Shown here: one piece after another, positions 44,583 through 53,320 of the stretch
How the letters are laid out: each line of letters starts with the position of its first letter
Numbering within the stretch: position 1 is the stretch's first letter
DNA from: Gammaproteobacteria bacterium
GTDB taxonomy: Bacteria > Pseudomonadota > Gammaproteobacteria > Steroidobacterales > Woeseiaceae
Assembly: GCA_024639825.1 (NCBI GenBank)
Contig: JAHEGH010000003.1
Location: 48,944-112,943, forward strand
Reading direction: 5' to 3'
DNA: 64,000 nucleotides
Program-made: the position numbers and the translations under genes
Notes under the pieces: model-generated
Told to the model about the DNA's origin: nothing
What the model saw: only the letters and a program-made list of their open reading frames with translations
Database searches by the model: none

Positions 44583-45910
44583 GCATCAAACGTAAAGCGC
44601 GGTCGCATTTTCTTAGCGCGGTGCTGAGCCCGGGCGTGCGACGCCTGCAGCGTACATCACGCGAACTGCGACGTAAGTTGACCGGCTCGACGCACGCGGT
44701 ATCGGCTTTTCTGCAACTGGATGATCCCTACTCCTACCTGCTGGCACATTACCTGCCGGAATTGCAGGCGCATTTCGAGATCGAACTTAAGGTCTACCTG
44801 TCGCAGGCGCGTGGCGACGAGTATCAGCCGGCGCCGGAAATGCTGTCCGAGTATGCAGCGGTCGATGCACGCCGCCTTGCGCTCGAATTGGGTATTCCGT
44901 TTCTCGACCGCGGCGCGGCACCGCCCGTTGAGCATCGACGGGGGCTGCTTGACGAGCTGGCGTCCTACGCCCGTTCGCCGGATTTCCTTGAACAGTTTCG
45001 TGAGGTTCTGGGAGTCTACTGGCGCGGCGACACTGAAGCCGCTGCACGGCGATCGGATACGGGGGAAAAGGGCGCTGCGGATCGCGAAATTGCAGAGTCA
45101 CAAAAGCTCCAGAAACGCCTCGGCCATTACAACAGTGCAATGTTGCATTACGCGGGCGAATGGTACTGGGGTGTAGACCGGCTCCACTACCTTGTCGAGC
45201 GACTCAATGAACTCGGTGCAACCAAAGACGGTGGAAGTGGCAGACTGGCTTCGTTGCGGCAGACCATGCAGGTTTCATTGCCGGTTAAACCGCCCACCGC
45301 AGCAAAGTCTCTTCCACAGCTCGAATTCTTCCATTCGATTCGCAGCCCATATTCCTATCTCGCGCTGCAACGCGTTTATGCCATTGCTGACGCTTTCGGC
45401 CTTGATCTCAGGTTGCGGCCGGTATTGCCAATGGTCATGCGTGGCATGCAGGTGCCCCGTTCGAAGTTGCTGTACATCGCCACGGACACAAGCCGTGAAG
45501 CTGAGCGCCTGGGAGTCCCCTACGGCAAGATGGCCGATCCGATCGGTGCGGGAGTGGAGCGCTGCCTGGCGGTTTTTCAGTACGCCGAGTCGGAGCATAA
45601 AGGTCGCGAATTCCTGTTGAACGCAGGCACAGCAATCTGGAGTGAAGCGGTGGATGTTGCGACCGACAAGGGGATGCGCAAAGTCACCGGACGAACGGGT
45701 CTCTTCTGGCCCGATGTGCTGGCGGCGATGGCGTCGGATGACTGGCGCGAACCGATCGAGGCGAACCGCGCGTCGATGATGGAATCGGGGTCCTGGGGTG
45801 TGCCGACGATGCGGCTTGGGAATGATGTTTTCTGGGGGCAGGATCGGGATTGGTTGTTGGTCCGCCATATCGAAGAACTGTGTGACACTGGAGACGGAAT
45901 ACTCGTATGA
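44567..45910 (+). CDS. Tandem DSBA-fold (HCCA isomerase-like) protein
   Basis: About 447 residues. Two copies of a DSBA-like thioredoxin domain lie in tandem: the first with LDDPYSYLLAHYLPEL near residue 45 and EWYWGVDRLHYLVERL near 205, the second with SIRSPYSYLALQRVYAIADA near 265 and SWGVPTMRLGNDVFWGQDRD near 410. The SPYSYLA and FWGQDR blocks are those of 2-hydroxychromene-2-carboxylate isomerases, which use glutathione. Both copies lack the CxxC of true DsbA. The start may be ATG 44567 or TTG 44579; both overlap the ATL gene. The stop overlaps the next ATG by 4 bp. Confidence 0.8.
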   Translation: MGRRLSIKRKARSHFLSAVLSPGVRRLQRTSRELRRKLTGSTHAVSAFLQLDDPYSYLLAHYLPELQAHFEIELKVYLSQARGDEYQPAPEMLSEYAAVDARRLALELGIPFLDRGAAPPVEHRRGLLDELASYARSPDFLEQFREVLGVYWRGDTEAAARRSDTGEKGAADREIAESQKLQKRLGHYNSAMLHYAGEWYWGVDRLHYLVERLNELGATKDGGSGRLASLRQTMQVSLPVKPPTAAKSLPQLEFFHSIRSPYSYLALQRVYAIADAFGLDLRLRPVLPMVMRGMQVPRSKLLYIATDTSREAERLGVPYGKMADPIGAGVERCLAVFQYAESEHKGREFLLNAGTAIWSEAVDVATDKGMRKVTGRTGLFWPDVLAAMASDDWREPIEANRASMMESGSWGVPTMRLGNDVFWGQDRDWLLVRHIEELCDTGDGILV

Positions 45911-46407
45911 CAACGATCATTTTCTCGCACGGCCAGGAGAGCGGCCCCTGGGGCACGAAGATTCGTGCGATGGGTGAGCAGGTCAAAGAGCTGGGATGCT
46001 CGATCGATAGCATCGATTACCAGGGAATTGCCGATCCGACCGAACGTGTTGAGAAGTGCGTGCGCGAATGTGCGCGTATTGATGACCAGATTGTTCTGAT
46101 CGGCTCCAGTATGGGCGGGCATGTAGCGACAGCTGCGGCGGGTCAGGTTGGTGCAATTGGGCTCTTTGTCCTTGCTCCGGCGTACTTCATGGAGGGGTAC
46201 GAGGAGCTGACGCCGGAGCCGCCGGCTATACCCATCACCATTGTGCATGGCTGGCATGATGACATTGTGCCTGTTGAGAACAGCATTCGTTACGCACGCG
46301 CGTGTAGCGCGACGTTACATCTTGTGGATGGCGATCACCGGCTGACAGGGAATATTGATGAGATAAACGCCTACCTGCATCAATTCTTATCTACACTGAT
46401 TCGTTGA
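45907..46407 (+). CDS. Small alpha/beta hydrolase, YqiA-like
   Basis: A 166-residue minimal alpha/beta hydrolase. Nucleophile motif IGSSMGGHVA, acid HGWHDDIVP, and base DGDHRL are all present in order, so the triad is complete. Its small size and first strand IIFSHGQESGPWGTK are like YqiA/YcfP-type esterases. Substrate unknown. It overlaps the DSBA-like gene (ATGA) and continues the operon that starts with the DUF885 gene or the GTPases. Confidence 0.85.
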   Translation: MTTIIFSHGQESGPWGTKIRAMGEQVKELGCSIDSIDYQGIADPTERVEKCVRECARIDDQIVLIGSSMGGHVATAAAGQVGAIGLFVLAPAYFMEGYEELTPEPPAIPITIVHGWHDDIVPVENSIRYARACSATLHLVDGDHRLTGNIDEINAYLHQFLSTLIR

Positions 46408-46429
46408 ACTATAGGATGGAGAGATAAAG

Positions 46430-46741
46430 ATGAAATACTGGATTTTGGCATTGAGCCTTGTGGTCATGGGTTGCGGCGGCGGCAAGTCTGACGATGCTGG
46501 CGAATCTGCGGTCACGGAAGCTGTTGAACAGGTAGAGGAAGCTGCCGGATCGGCTATGGACGCTGCAGCCGACTCTATGGAAACCGCGGCTGATGCTATC
46601 GAAGAAAGCGCTGAAAGCGTGGGCGCGGCCGCTGCCGATGCGATGAACCAGGCGCAGGACAAGGCCGCCGAAGTTGGTGACCTGCTGGAAGAAAAGAAAG
46701 AAGCAATCGACGCGGCGCTGGACGAAGCAGACAACAACTAG
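46430..46741 (+). CDS. Small Ala/Glu-rich lipoprotein
   Basis: A 103-residue lipoprotein (lipobox VMGC, Cys15). The mature part is almost entirely Ala, Glu, Asp, Ser and Met with a heptad-like spacing (AAADSMETAADAIEESAES), predicting a long amphipathic helix. Function unknown; such proteins resemble Lpp-type or stress lipoproteins. Its TAG overlaps the stop of the convergent MBL gene by 4 bp, and GGAGAG precedes the ATG. Confidence 0.8.
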   Translation: MKYWILALSLVVMGCGGGKSDDAGESAVTEAVEQVEEAAGSAMDAAADSMETAADAIEESAESVGAAAADAMNQAQDKAAEVGDLLEEKKEAIDAALDEADNN

Positions 46742-47661
46742 AGGTCCAGGCGCAGGCCTTCGCGAGCGTAGCGGAAGCCTCGCCTTTCCACGGTAGCCTG
46801 TTCCGGGCTGCCGTCGATAAGCAAAGGGTTCGTGTGATTCATGTGAATGAATATCACACGAGCCCTTTCTTCTTTGCTTAACCCCTCCAGCAAATCCATG
46901 CTTTCGGTGACGAACGGGTGTTTGATCCTGCTCATGTCGCGGCCGCCCAGTTCGCCGTCTTTAAAGAAGGTCGCGTCGATCAGCGCGTAATCCACACCGC
47001 GCACGACTCCGCGAATATCCGACTCCCACATTTCCCATTTGTCGATATCGGGGATAAATACGGCGGAGCGGTTGGGCCCATCGATTCGATAGCCGACGGT
47101 CTCTGTGTACTCGTCCCGATGCGGCACCAGGAACGGAGTGACAGTCACCTTTGAGCTCAGCTTAACGGGACGGCCATCCTCAATGGCATGCAGCTCGATA
47201 TTCTCAAGGCGCACGAGTTGGTCCCATGGCCCGTTGCTTGACAGAAACATATGCATGCGTGGCATCGCGTAAACCGGAATGTCGGAAGCGCCGACGGCCT
47301 CTCGCCCGATGTGCATGAGACCGGTGTAGTGGCCCATGTGCCCGTGCGTCAGGAACACGCCGTCGAGACGGTATTCATCGTCGGGCGCGGTACGATGCAG
47401 GTCGTAGAGTTGCTCCCGCATGTCAGGTGTCGCGTCGAACAGGTACTTGGCCTTGTGGGCCTGGTCAACAACCGCGATGGAGCTCGCCTTGCGGCGCAGT
47501 TCGGGGTTCTCCCACGCGCGCATGCAGTGTGGTTCATAGCAACGGGTCTGCGGGTAGCCTGCATCCTGTGCGATGCCCAGCACCTGGATGAAAACGGCGT
47601 CATCCCCGAGAGCAGGCGCGCAGATGAGTAATGCTGCCAATGCAGCCAGTCGAGAATTCAT
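46738..47661 (-). CDS. Exported MBL-fold hydrolase (PqqB-like)
   Basis: A 307-residue protein with a signal peptide (LAALAALLICAPALG) and a metallo-beta-lactamase fold. Metal motif THGHMGHYTGL replaces the usual HxHxDH by HGHMGH, as in PqqB-like members, and IPDIDKWE and FIHMNHTNP provide later residues. The start ATG 47661 fits the signal; the open frame goes further upstream without one. Similarity to PqqB does not imply PQQ synthesis, because no other pqq genes are near. Confidence 0.8.
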   Translation of the reverse strand: MNSRLAALAALLICAPALGDDAVFIQVLGIAQDAGYPQTRCYEPHCMRAWENPELRRKASSIAVVDQAHKAKYLFDATPDMREQLYDLHRTAPDDEYRLDGVFLTHGHMGHYTGLMHIGREAVGASDIPVYAMPRMHMFLSSNGPWDQLVRLENIELHAIEDGRPVKLSSKVTVTPFLVPHRDEYTETVGYRIDGPNRSAVFIPDIDKWEMWESDIRGVVRGVDYALIDATFFKDGELGGRDMSRIKHPFVTESMDLLEGLSKEERARVIFIHMNHTNPLLIDGSPEQATVERRGFRYAREGLRLDL

Positions 47662-47791
47662 GCAGCGATTATAGCGCCTCGGCAGACAGGACGAGCAGGG
47701 CGGGCACGTCACAGAAAAGAGATTTCGAGCCCCTCTTTTTTTGAAATGTCAACGGCCTGCTGATGCAATCTTTTGGGTAGACTTGTCGGCC

Positions 47792-50272
47792 ATGAACATC
47801 GCAGGCTTATTTTTTCGCCCGCTCTATTGGCTGGCAGGCAAGGTGTTCTCCATCTGGGCGCGCCCGGAAGTCCAGCCTGACGTCCCCGCTGAGCTGATAA
47901 GCAGCCCCGATGCCAAGGTTTGCTATGTCCTGGAGTCGGGCGGACTTGCCGACGTCCTGGCGCTCGAGCGGGCTGCAGCACAGCATGGCATGCCGTCTCC
48001 GACGGAGCCATTCGAGTTCTGTGGCATTCGCGAGTATCGTCGTTTTATCGTCTTGCGCCGCATGAAAGGCTTCTGGTTTCGGCGGCCCCGCAAGACAGGC
48101 TCACAGAGGCTCAAACGCCTGGTGGAAGCCGCTCACGAAGGCGACGAGGATCTGCTGCTGATTCCGGTAGCCATCTACTGGGGTCGCTCCCCCGAAAAAG
48201 AACGCTCCTTGCTCAAATTGCTGTTCTCGGAAAACTGGGATGTTATCGGCCGGACACGCAAGTTTTTCGCCACGATTCTGCATGGCCGAAATACGTTGCT
48301 GCGTTTCAGTCATGCTTTGCCATTGCGGTCTATCGGTGCAGAGGACGATGAGCTCGCGATTGCATATCGCAAGGCATCTCGCGTCCTGCGTACGCACTTC
48401 CGCCAGCGCCGGGTTGCGACTGTCGGTCCTGACCTTTCCCATCGTCGTACCCTGATCCGTGACGTATTGCGGTCGCCGACAGTACGGCAGGCAATTCTGG
48501 CGGAAAGTGGCGATGACTATCGCAAGCAGGAAGTGGCCCGGCGTAAGGCAGAAAAATACGCGCTCGAGATCGCTGCCGACATTTCCTACCCAACCATTCG
48601 CGTGATGCAGCGCCTGCTGCGATGGTTGTGGAGCAAAATCTACGACGGTATCGAGCTCAACCATATGGAGAAGCTCCACGAAGTCGCCAAGGATAAAGAG
48701 GTTATCTATGCGCCTTGTCACCGCAGTCATATCGACTATTTGCTGCTGGGATACGTGACGTATACGCAGGGCCTGCATCTTCCTCACATCGCCGCGGGCA
48801 TCAATCTCAACCTGCCTATAGTCGGCGGCATTTTGCGTCGGGGTGGTGCGTTTTTCCTGCGGCGCAGTTTCAAGGGTAATCGGCTCTACGCAACCGTGTT
48901 CGATTCTTATATCCAGCAGGTGCTGGGTAAGGGCTACTCGATGGAGTACTTCATCGAGGGTGGGCGCAGCCGCACCGGGCGGCTGTTGCAGCCGAAAGGC
49001 GGCATGCTTGTCATGACGATTAATTCGTATGTTAAGAATCCGCAGCGGCCGATCGTCTTCGTGCCAATCTACTTTGGTTACGAGAAACTGATTGAAGGTG
49101 ACGCTTTTATCAGTGAACTTGGCGGCGCAGAGAAACAGAAAGAATCTATATTCGGCCTGATTCGGTCTATCAAGTCATTGCGCGATCATTTCGGCAAGGT
49201 CAGCGTAAATATTGGTGAGCCCATCGAGCTCGAGCCTATCCTGGATAGTGCGCACCCCGACTGGCGAAACTACGAGCCTGAGAATGGCGAGAGGCCGCCA
49301 TGGCTTGCAGGCATTGTTGATAATGTCGGCGGCCAGATCATGGAAAACATCAATTCGGCGGCTGCGGTGACACCGATCAGCTTGCTGGCCTACGTGTTGC
49401 TGGCGACACCTAAGCAGACGATCGGTGTTGTTGAGCTACGCAGACAGTTGCAGCTTAGTCTCGACCTGCTGCGACGCTTCAACTATTCGGATCTTGTCAC
49501 GACGCCCGACTGGAGTCCCGACGAGATCATCGAGCACGGCGAGAAGCTCGATGTCATCACCCGCAGCTCACACCCCATGGGCGCCGTTATCCGCATGGAA
49601 GAGCACACGGCCGTGCTCATGACTTACTTTCGTAACAACATTCTGCATCTGTTGTCTGTGCCAGCTTCGGTTGCCTGCTGTTTTATCCAGGGGCAGGAAC
49701 TCGAGCATGTAGAACTGCAACGCCTGATTCGCCTGATCTACCCGTTCATGAAGAAGGAGCTGTTTCTCAAGTGGGACATCGAGGAAGTGGACGAGGTTAC
49801 GACCGAAGCGATCAGGTCCCTTAACGACCTCGGCATCCTGAGCTACGGCAAACGCAAGAAGACGCTGGTCAGGCCGCCCGCCGGGTCGGCAAAGGCCTTC
49901 CAGTTGCTGATGCTGGGCGAGTCCATGGTGCCGATGCTACAGCGCTTCTACCTGGTCATCGCGATCCTGGTCGGCCATGGATCGGGTACGTTGTCGCGTA
50001 GCCGCCTGGAGACCATGTGTCAGCAGAGTGCGGAACGGCTTTCGATGATCTATGGCCTGCATTCTCCCGATTTTTTCAACAAATCGCTGTTCCACGATTT
50101 CATCAAGACGCTCCACGACCAAGACGTATTGCGGCGCAATGCGGAAGGTGCCATCGAGTTTGACGAGGACATCAAGTCGATTGGAGCCGATGCACGACTC
50201 GTTCTTGGCGAGGAAATTCGCCACAGCATCCTGTCGCTGATGCTCACCGGGGAAAACGGGCAGACGGCCTGA
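47792..50272 (+). CDS. plsB: Glycerol-3-phosphate 1-O-acyltransferase
   Basis: An 826-residue inner-membrane acyltransferase making lysophosphatidate, the first step of phospholipid synthesis. The Hx4D motif (H310 to D315 in HRSHIDYLLL) and EGGRSRTGR for glycerol-3-phosphate binding are intact. Length and the N-terminal alpha-helical domain match E. coli PlsB. ATG 47792 begins the conserved N-terminus; upstream codons in frame are not conserved-looking. The divergent MBL gene is 130 bp away. Downstream a weak 5-bp hairpin (50278-50291) precedes the metal locus. Confidence 0.95.
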   Translation: MNIAGLFFRPLYWLAGKVFSIWARPEVQPDVPAELISSPDAKVCYVLESGGLADVLALERAAAQHGMPSPTEPFEFCGIREYRRFIVLRRMKGFWFRRPRKTGSQRLKRLVEAAHEGDEDLLLIPVAIYWGRSPEKERSLLKLLFSENWDVIGRTRKFFATILHGRNTLLRFSHALPLRSIGAEDDELAIAYRKASRVLRTHFRQRRVATVGPDLSHRRTLIRDVLRSPTVRQAILAESGDDYRKQEVARRKAEKYALEIAADISYPTIRVMQRLLRWLWSKIYDGIELNHMEKLHEVAKDKEVIYAPCHRSHIDYLLLGYVTYTQGLHLPHIAAGINLNLPIVGGILRRGGAFFLRRSFKGNRLYATVFDSYIQQVLGKGYSMEYFIEGGRSRTGRLLQPKGGMLVMTINSYVKNPQRPIVFVPIYFGYEKLIEGDAFISELGGAEKQKESIFGLIRSIKSLRDHFGKVSVNIGEPIELEPILDSAHPDWRNYEPENGERPPWLAGIVDNVGGQIMENINSAAAVTPISLLAYVLLATPKQTIGVVELRRQLQLSLDLLRRFNYSDLVTTPDWSPDEIIEHGEKLDVITRSSHPMGAVIRMEEHTAVLMTYFRNNILHLLSVPASVACCFIQGQELEHVELQRLIRLIYPFMKKELFLKWDIEEVDEVTTEAIRSLNDLGILSYGKRKKTLVRPPAGSAKAFQLLMLGESMVPMLQRFYLVIAILVGHGSGTLSRSRLETMCQQSAERLSMIYGLHSPDFFNKSLFHDFIKTLHDQDVLRRNAEGAIEFDEDIKSIGADARLVLGEEIRHSILSLMLTGENGQTA

Positions 50273-50334
50273 CCGCTCTCCGAAATCGGAGCAATTTCCT
50301 TGCTCTTGAGGTCGTAAAAGGCTAAAAACACCGG

Positions 50335-50712
50335 ATGACTCAGGTACTTGCACAGAATTGGATCTTACCCGGCCGACGCCAGGTAGGCGCTTTCTTGCTC
50401 GTGGTTTGCCTGAATTTTGCGATCTTGCCGTGCACGATGGCCCTTGAGGTCGTTGAGCAGGGACATGATTGCTGCCCGCCCGAACTCCAGCTTGAGGCGG
50501 CGGAATGCTGCCAACTCGATGATGTTAGCGTCGACGCCCGTACCGGCACGCTCGAGCTCAATGACTTACCGGACCTGGTCGCCCTTCCGGCACCGTCTTT
50601 CTACCAGGCCCTTGCCGCAGTGCGTACACACGTCGTTGCGTCTGCCCAACCGCCCGATCCACCGGATGAATTTCCTCCGCTGTACGATCTCTACTGCGTC
50701 TATCTGAAATAG
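50335..50712 (+). CDS. Small Cys-rich exported protein of the metal-efflux locus
   Basis: A 125-residue protein, not recognised to family level. A signal-like hydrophobic segment (VGAFLLVVCLNFAILPCTMA, residues ~17-36) is followed by a Cys-paired region, HDCCPPELQLEAAECCQLDD, which could bind a soft metal, and a Pro-rich end. It lies 50 bp ahead of the TolC gene of a CusCBA-like operon, a position where small copper-binding or regulatory proteins are often found. A metal role is inference from context and cysteines. Confidence 0.65.
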   Translation: MTQVLAQNWILPGRRQVGAFLLVVCLNFAILPCTMALEVVEQGHDCCPPELQLEAAECCQLDDVSVDARTGTLELNDLPDLVALPAPSFYQALAAVRTHVVASAQPPDPPDEFPPLYDLYCVYLK

Positions 50713-50762
50713 CCAAACCTGCAACGTAAACCCTTTTGGTTTTCCACGCAGGAGTTGGATTC

Positions 50763-52040
50763 ATGTCAGTTTATTGCGGGCGTACACCCGCCCACATAGT
50801 AATTCTCACGTTCATGGCCTTGTTGCCGTGGACATCTTTGGCTATGGCGCAGCCACGTGTGCCATTGACCATTGCCGAAGCCGAGGACCTGGTTCGCGGC
50901 GGCGAACCGGGCCAACTGGCGCTGTTGGCTCAGGCAGAGGCCATGCAGGAGCGAGCGATCGCCGCTGGCAGCCTGCCAGACCCGGTACTGCGAGTTGGCC
51001 TTGGCAACTACCCGATCAGCGGTGGCAGTTTTTCGACCGAGGGCATGACGCAGGCGCAACTGGGCCTACGGCAGGCTTTTCCGCGGGCACGCGCGCAGGG
51101 GACGGAAAAAATGCGTGCCCAGGCAGAGGTGTTCAGCCAGGGTGCCGGCGCGCGCAGCCGAGATGTTCTGGCGGCGGTCCGCATTGCCTGGCTTGACGCT
51201 TTTTACGCGCAACGGGCCTGGGAACTCATGCGCGAGTCACGGCCATTCTTTGCCGACCTGGTAACGATTACGCGATCTATGTATGCCGTGGGGAGAAAAT
51301 CCCAGTATGACGTCTTGCGTGCAGAGCTCGAACTGAGTCGCCTTGACGATCGGCTTATCAAAACGAATCTGGCAAAGTCGGAAGCGCAGGCCGAACTGTC
51401 GCGCTGGCTGGGGCAGGATGCCTATCGACCGGTTGCCATGAAGCTCCCTGGATGGGAGAGGTTGCCGCCACTCGAGGATCTGAGAGCGAACCTCGCGATA
51501 CATCCGTCGATCGCTGCTGCCGAAGCCGGTGTGGCTGCGCAGCAAGCGGCGGTGAGTATCGCTGAGGAGCAAAAGAAACCAGGGTGGGCGCTTGATGTCG
51601 GCTACGGGTACCGGGATGGATTCCTCCCCGACGGAACGCCGCGATCCGACTTTGTCAGCCTGTCCGTGTCGGTCGACTTGCCGTTCTTCGGCAAGAATCG
51701 CCAGGATCGAAAACTTGCCGCGGCACTGGGGGATCGCAGTGCGGCGCGTCAGTCACAGGCGGAGGTCACAGCGCGATTGAGGAGTGCGCTTGATGCTGAG
51801 TTTGCCCGCTGGAACGATCTGACACAGAGGCTCACGCTCTACGAGACACAGATACTCGAACAATCGACGGGTCAGGTTCAGGCCGCGCTGCTCGCGTATC
51901 AAAGTGACAACGGTGATTTCTCCGATGTCATGCACGGTTATATCGACGATCTGAATGCTCGACTCGAACACATTCGCCTGCAGGTGCAGCGCTCGCAGAG
52001 TTACGCGAAGTTGGCAAACCTGGGAGGGTTGGAACAATGA
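50763..52040 (+). CDS. TolC-family outer membrane efflux protein (CusC-like)
   Basis: A 425-residue exported protein (signal ending near SLAMA-QP). It has the duplicated helical repeat of outer membrane efflux proteins: LTIAEAEDLVRGGEPG, LPDPVLRVGLGNYP, then the second half with LAIHPSIAAAEAGVAAQQA. Together with the next two genes it forms the channel of a tripartite pump. ATG 50763 has GGAG 7 bases before it. It overlaps the adaptor gene by 4 bp (ATGA). Confidence 0.88.
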   Translation: MSVYCGRTPAHIVILTFMALLPWTSLAMAQPRVPLTIAEAEDLVRGGEPGQLALLAQAEAMQERAIAAGSLPDPVLRVGLGNYPISGGSFSTEGMTQAQLGLRQAFPRARAQGTEKMRAQAEVFSQGAGARSRDVLAAVRIAWLDAFYAQRAWELMRESRPFFADLVTITRSMYAVGRKSQYDVLRAELELSRLDDRLIKTNLAKSEAQAELSRWLGQDAYRPVAMKLPGWERLPPLEDLRANLAIHPSIAAAEAGVAAQQAAVSIAEEQKKPGWALDVGYGYRDGFLPDGTPRSDFVSLSVSVDLPFFGKNRQDRKLAAALGDRSAARQSQAEVTARLRSALDAEFARWNDLTQRLTLYETQILEQSTGQVQAALLAYQSDNGDFSDVMHGYIDDLNARLEHIRLQVQRSQSYAKLANLGGLEQ

Positions 52041-53320
52041 AGAAGAACACTATTCTTGCCATGGTTGCGGTCGTCATACTGCTTGTTGGCGTCTTCCTGG
52101 GGCGCACCTGGTCTCCACAACTGACCACGGAATCTGGCGAAACGGCCGCAAACGAAATCCTCTATTGGGTTGCGCCGATGGACCCGAACTACCGGCGCGA
52201 CGAGCCAGGAAAATCACCAATGGGAATGGACCTGGTACCCGTCTATGCGGACGACGTTGACGGTCAACCCGGTGTCGTCACCATAGATCCCACGATCGTC
52301 AACAATCTGGGCGTACGCACCGTAAAAGCTGAGCGCGGCGAATTGTCGCGGCGTATCGAGACCGTCGGCTACGTCGACTACGATGAGGATACCGTGCAGC
52401 ATGTTCATACGCGGGTTGACGGGTGGATAGAAAAACTCGCCACTACCGCTACAGGCGATCCCGTCGTGAAGGGGCAGCTGCTGTTCGAGCTGTATTCGCC
52501 GACCCTGGTGAACGCGCAACAGGAATACCTTGCAGCAGTCGCCAGCAACAATACGGTGCTTAGAAACGCATCCCGCGACCGCCTGGCAGCGCTTGGCGTT
52601 ACTGACAGTCAAGTCCGACGGCTTGAAAAGGAGCGTGAGGCGAGCCAGCGCGTTCGTGTCTACGCGGAGTCGGACGGCGTGATAGCGCATCTCGGTGTGC
52701 GAGAAGGCATCTTCGTCACGCCTGCGACCGAGGTCATGTCCGTGGCCCGACTCGATCGTGTCTGGGTGCTCGCTGAAGTATTCGAACGGCAATCGGCATG
52801 GGTCGAACCCGGCCAGATGGCCACTGTGGAACTCGATTACCTGCCCGGACAGCCCCTGCGCGGCACGGTCGATTACGTATACCCGGAACTGGACCCGAAA
52901 ACGCGCACGCTCAAAGTGCGGCTACGGTTCGACAACGAAGGTGTAACGCTACGACCGAACATGTTTGCGCGGGTCACGATCCATGCCAAAGGTTTTGGGG
53001 AAGTCGTCCATATTCCACGCGAAGCATTGATTCGCGGCGGCTCAATGAACCGAGTCGTACTTGCGTTGCCAGAGGGCCGATTTCGCTCGCAACCCGTCAA
53101 GATTGGCATCGAATCGGGAGACAGAATCGCGATTCGCCAGGGTCTTGCCGAGGGTGACCGGGTCGTTGCATCAGGACAGTTCCTGATCGACTCTGAGTCA
53201 AACATCGAGGTAGCGCTGGAACGCATGGACAAGAAAGCGCCCATGGACAGCAACGAGCACCAGATGCAGGAAGATGCGCCCGTCGATCATAGCCAGCATG
53301 ACATGGGAACGTCGCAATGA
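52037..53320 (+). CDS. cusB: RND efflux periplasmic adaptor, CusB-like
   Basis: A 427-residue membrane-fusion protein with N-terminal helix (~5-25). Residues ~43-75 (YWVAPMDPNYRRDEPGKSPMGMDLVPVY) are a heavy-metal-binding domain of the YHMHP type, here with Met rather than Cys. Barrel-sandwich and beta-barrel domains follow. The C-terminus (MDSNEHQMQEDAPVDHSQHD) is Met/His-rich. The Met/His signature favours Cu(I)/Ag(I) over Zn/Cd, but this is inference. ATGA overlaps on both sides. Confidence 0.9.
   Translation: MKKNTILAMVAVVILLVGVFLGRTWSPQLTTESGETAANEILYWVAPMDPNYRRDEPGKSPMGMDLVPVYADDVDGQPGVVTIDPTIVNNLGVRTVKAERGELSRRIETVGYVDYDEDTVQHVHTRVDGWIEKLATTATGDPVVKGQLLFELYSPTLVNAQQEYLAAVASNNTVLRNASRDRLAALGVTDSQVRRLEKEREASQRVRVYAESDGVIAHLGVREGIFVTPATEVMSVARLDRVWVLAEVFERQSAWVEPGQMATVELDYLPGQPLRGTVDYVYPELDPKTRTLKVRLRFDNEGVTLRPNMFARVTIHAKGFGEVVHIPREALIRGGSMNRVVLALPEGRFRSQPVKIGIESGDRIAIRQGLAEGDRVVASGQFLIDSESNIEVALERMDKKAPMDSNEHQMQEDAPVDHSQHDMGTSQ

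Noticed and set aside
47715..47739. AAAAGAG / CTCTTTT inverted repeat with a T-run between the divergent MBL and plsB genes
   Set aside because: Looks like a terminator but no gene points into it; AT-rich promoter composition explains it as well.
50278..50291. CTCCG-AAAT-CGGAG hairpin after plsB
   Set aside because: Stem only 5 bp and no T-run; too weak to call a terminator.
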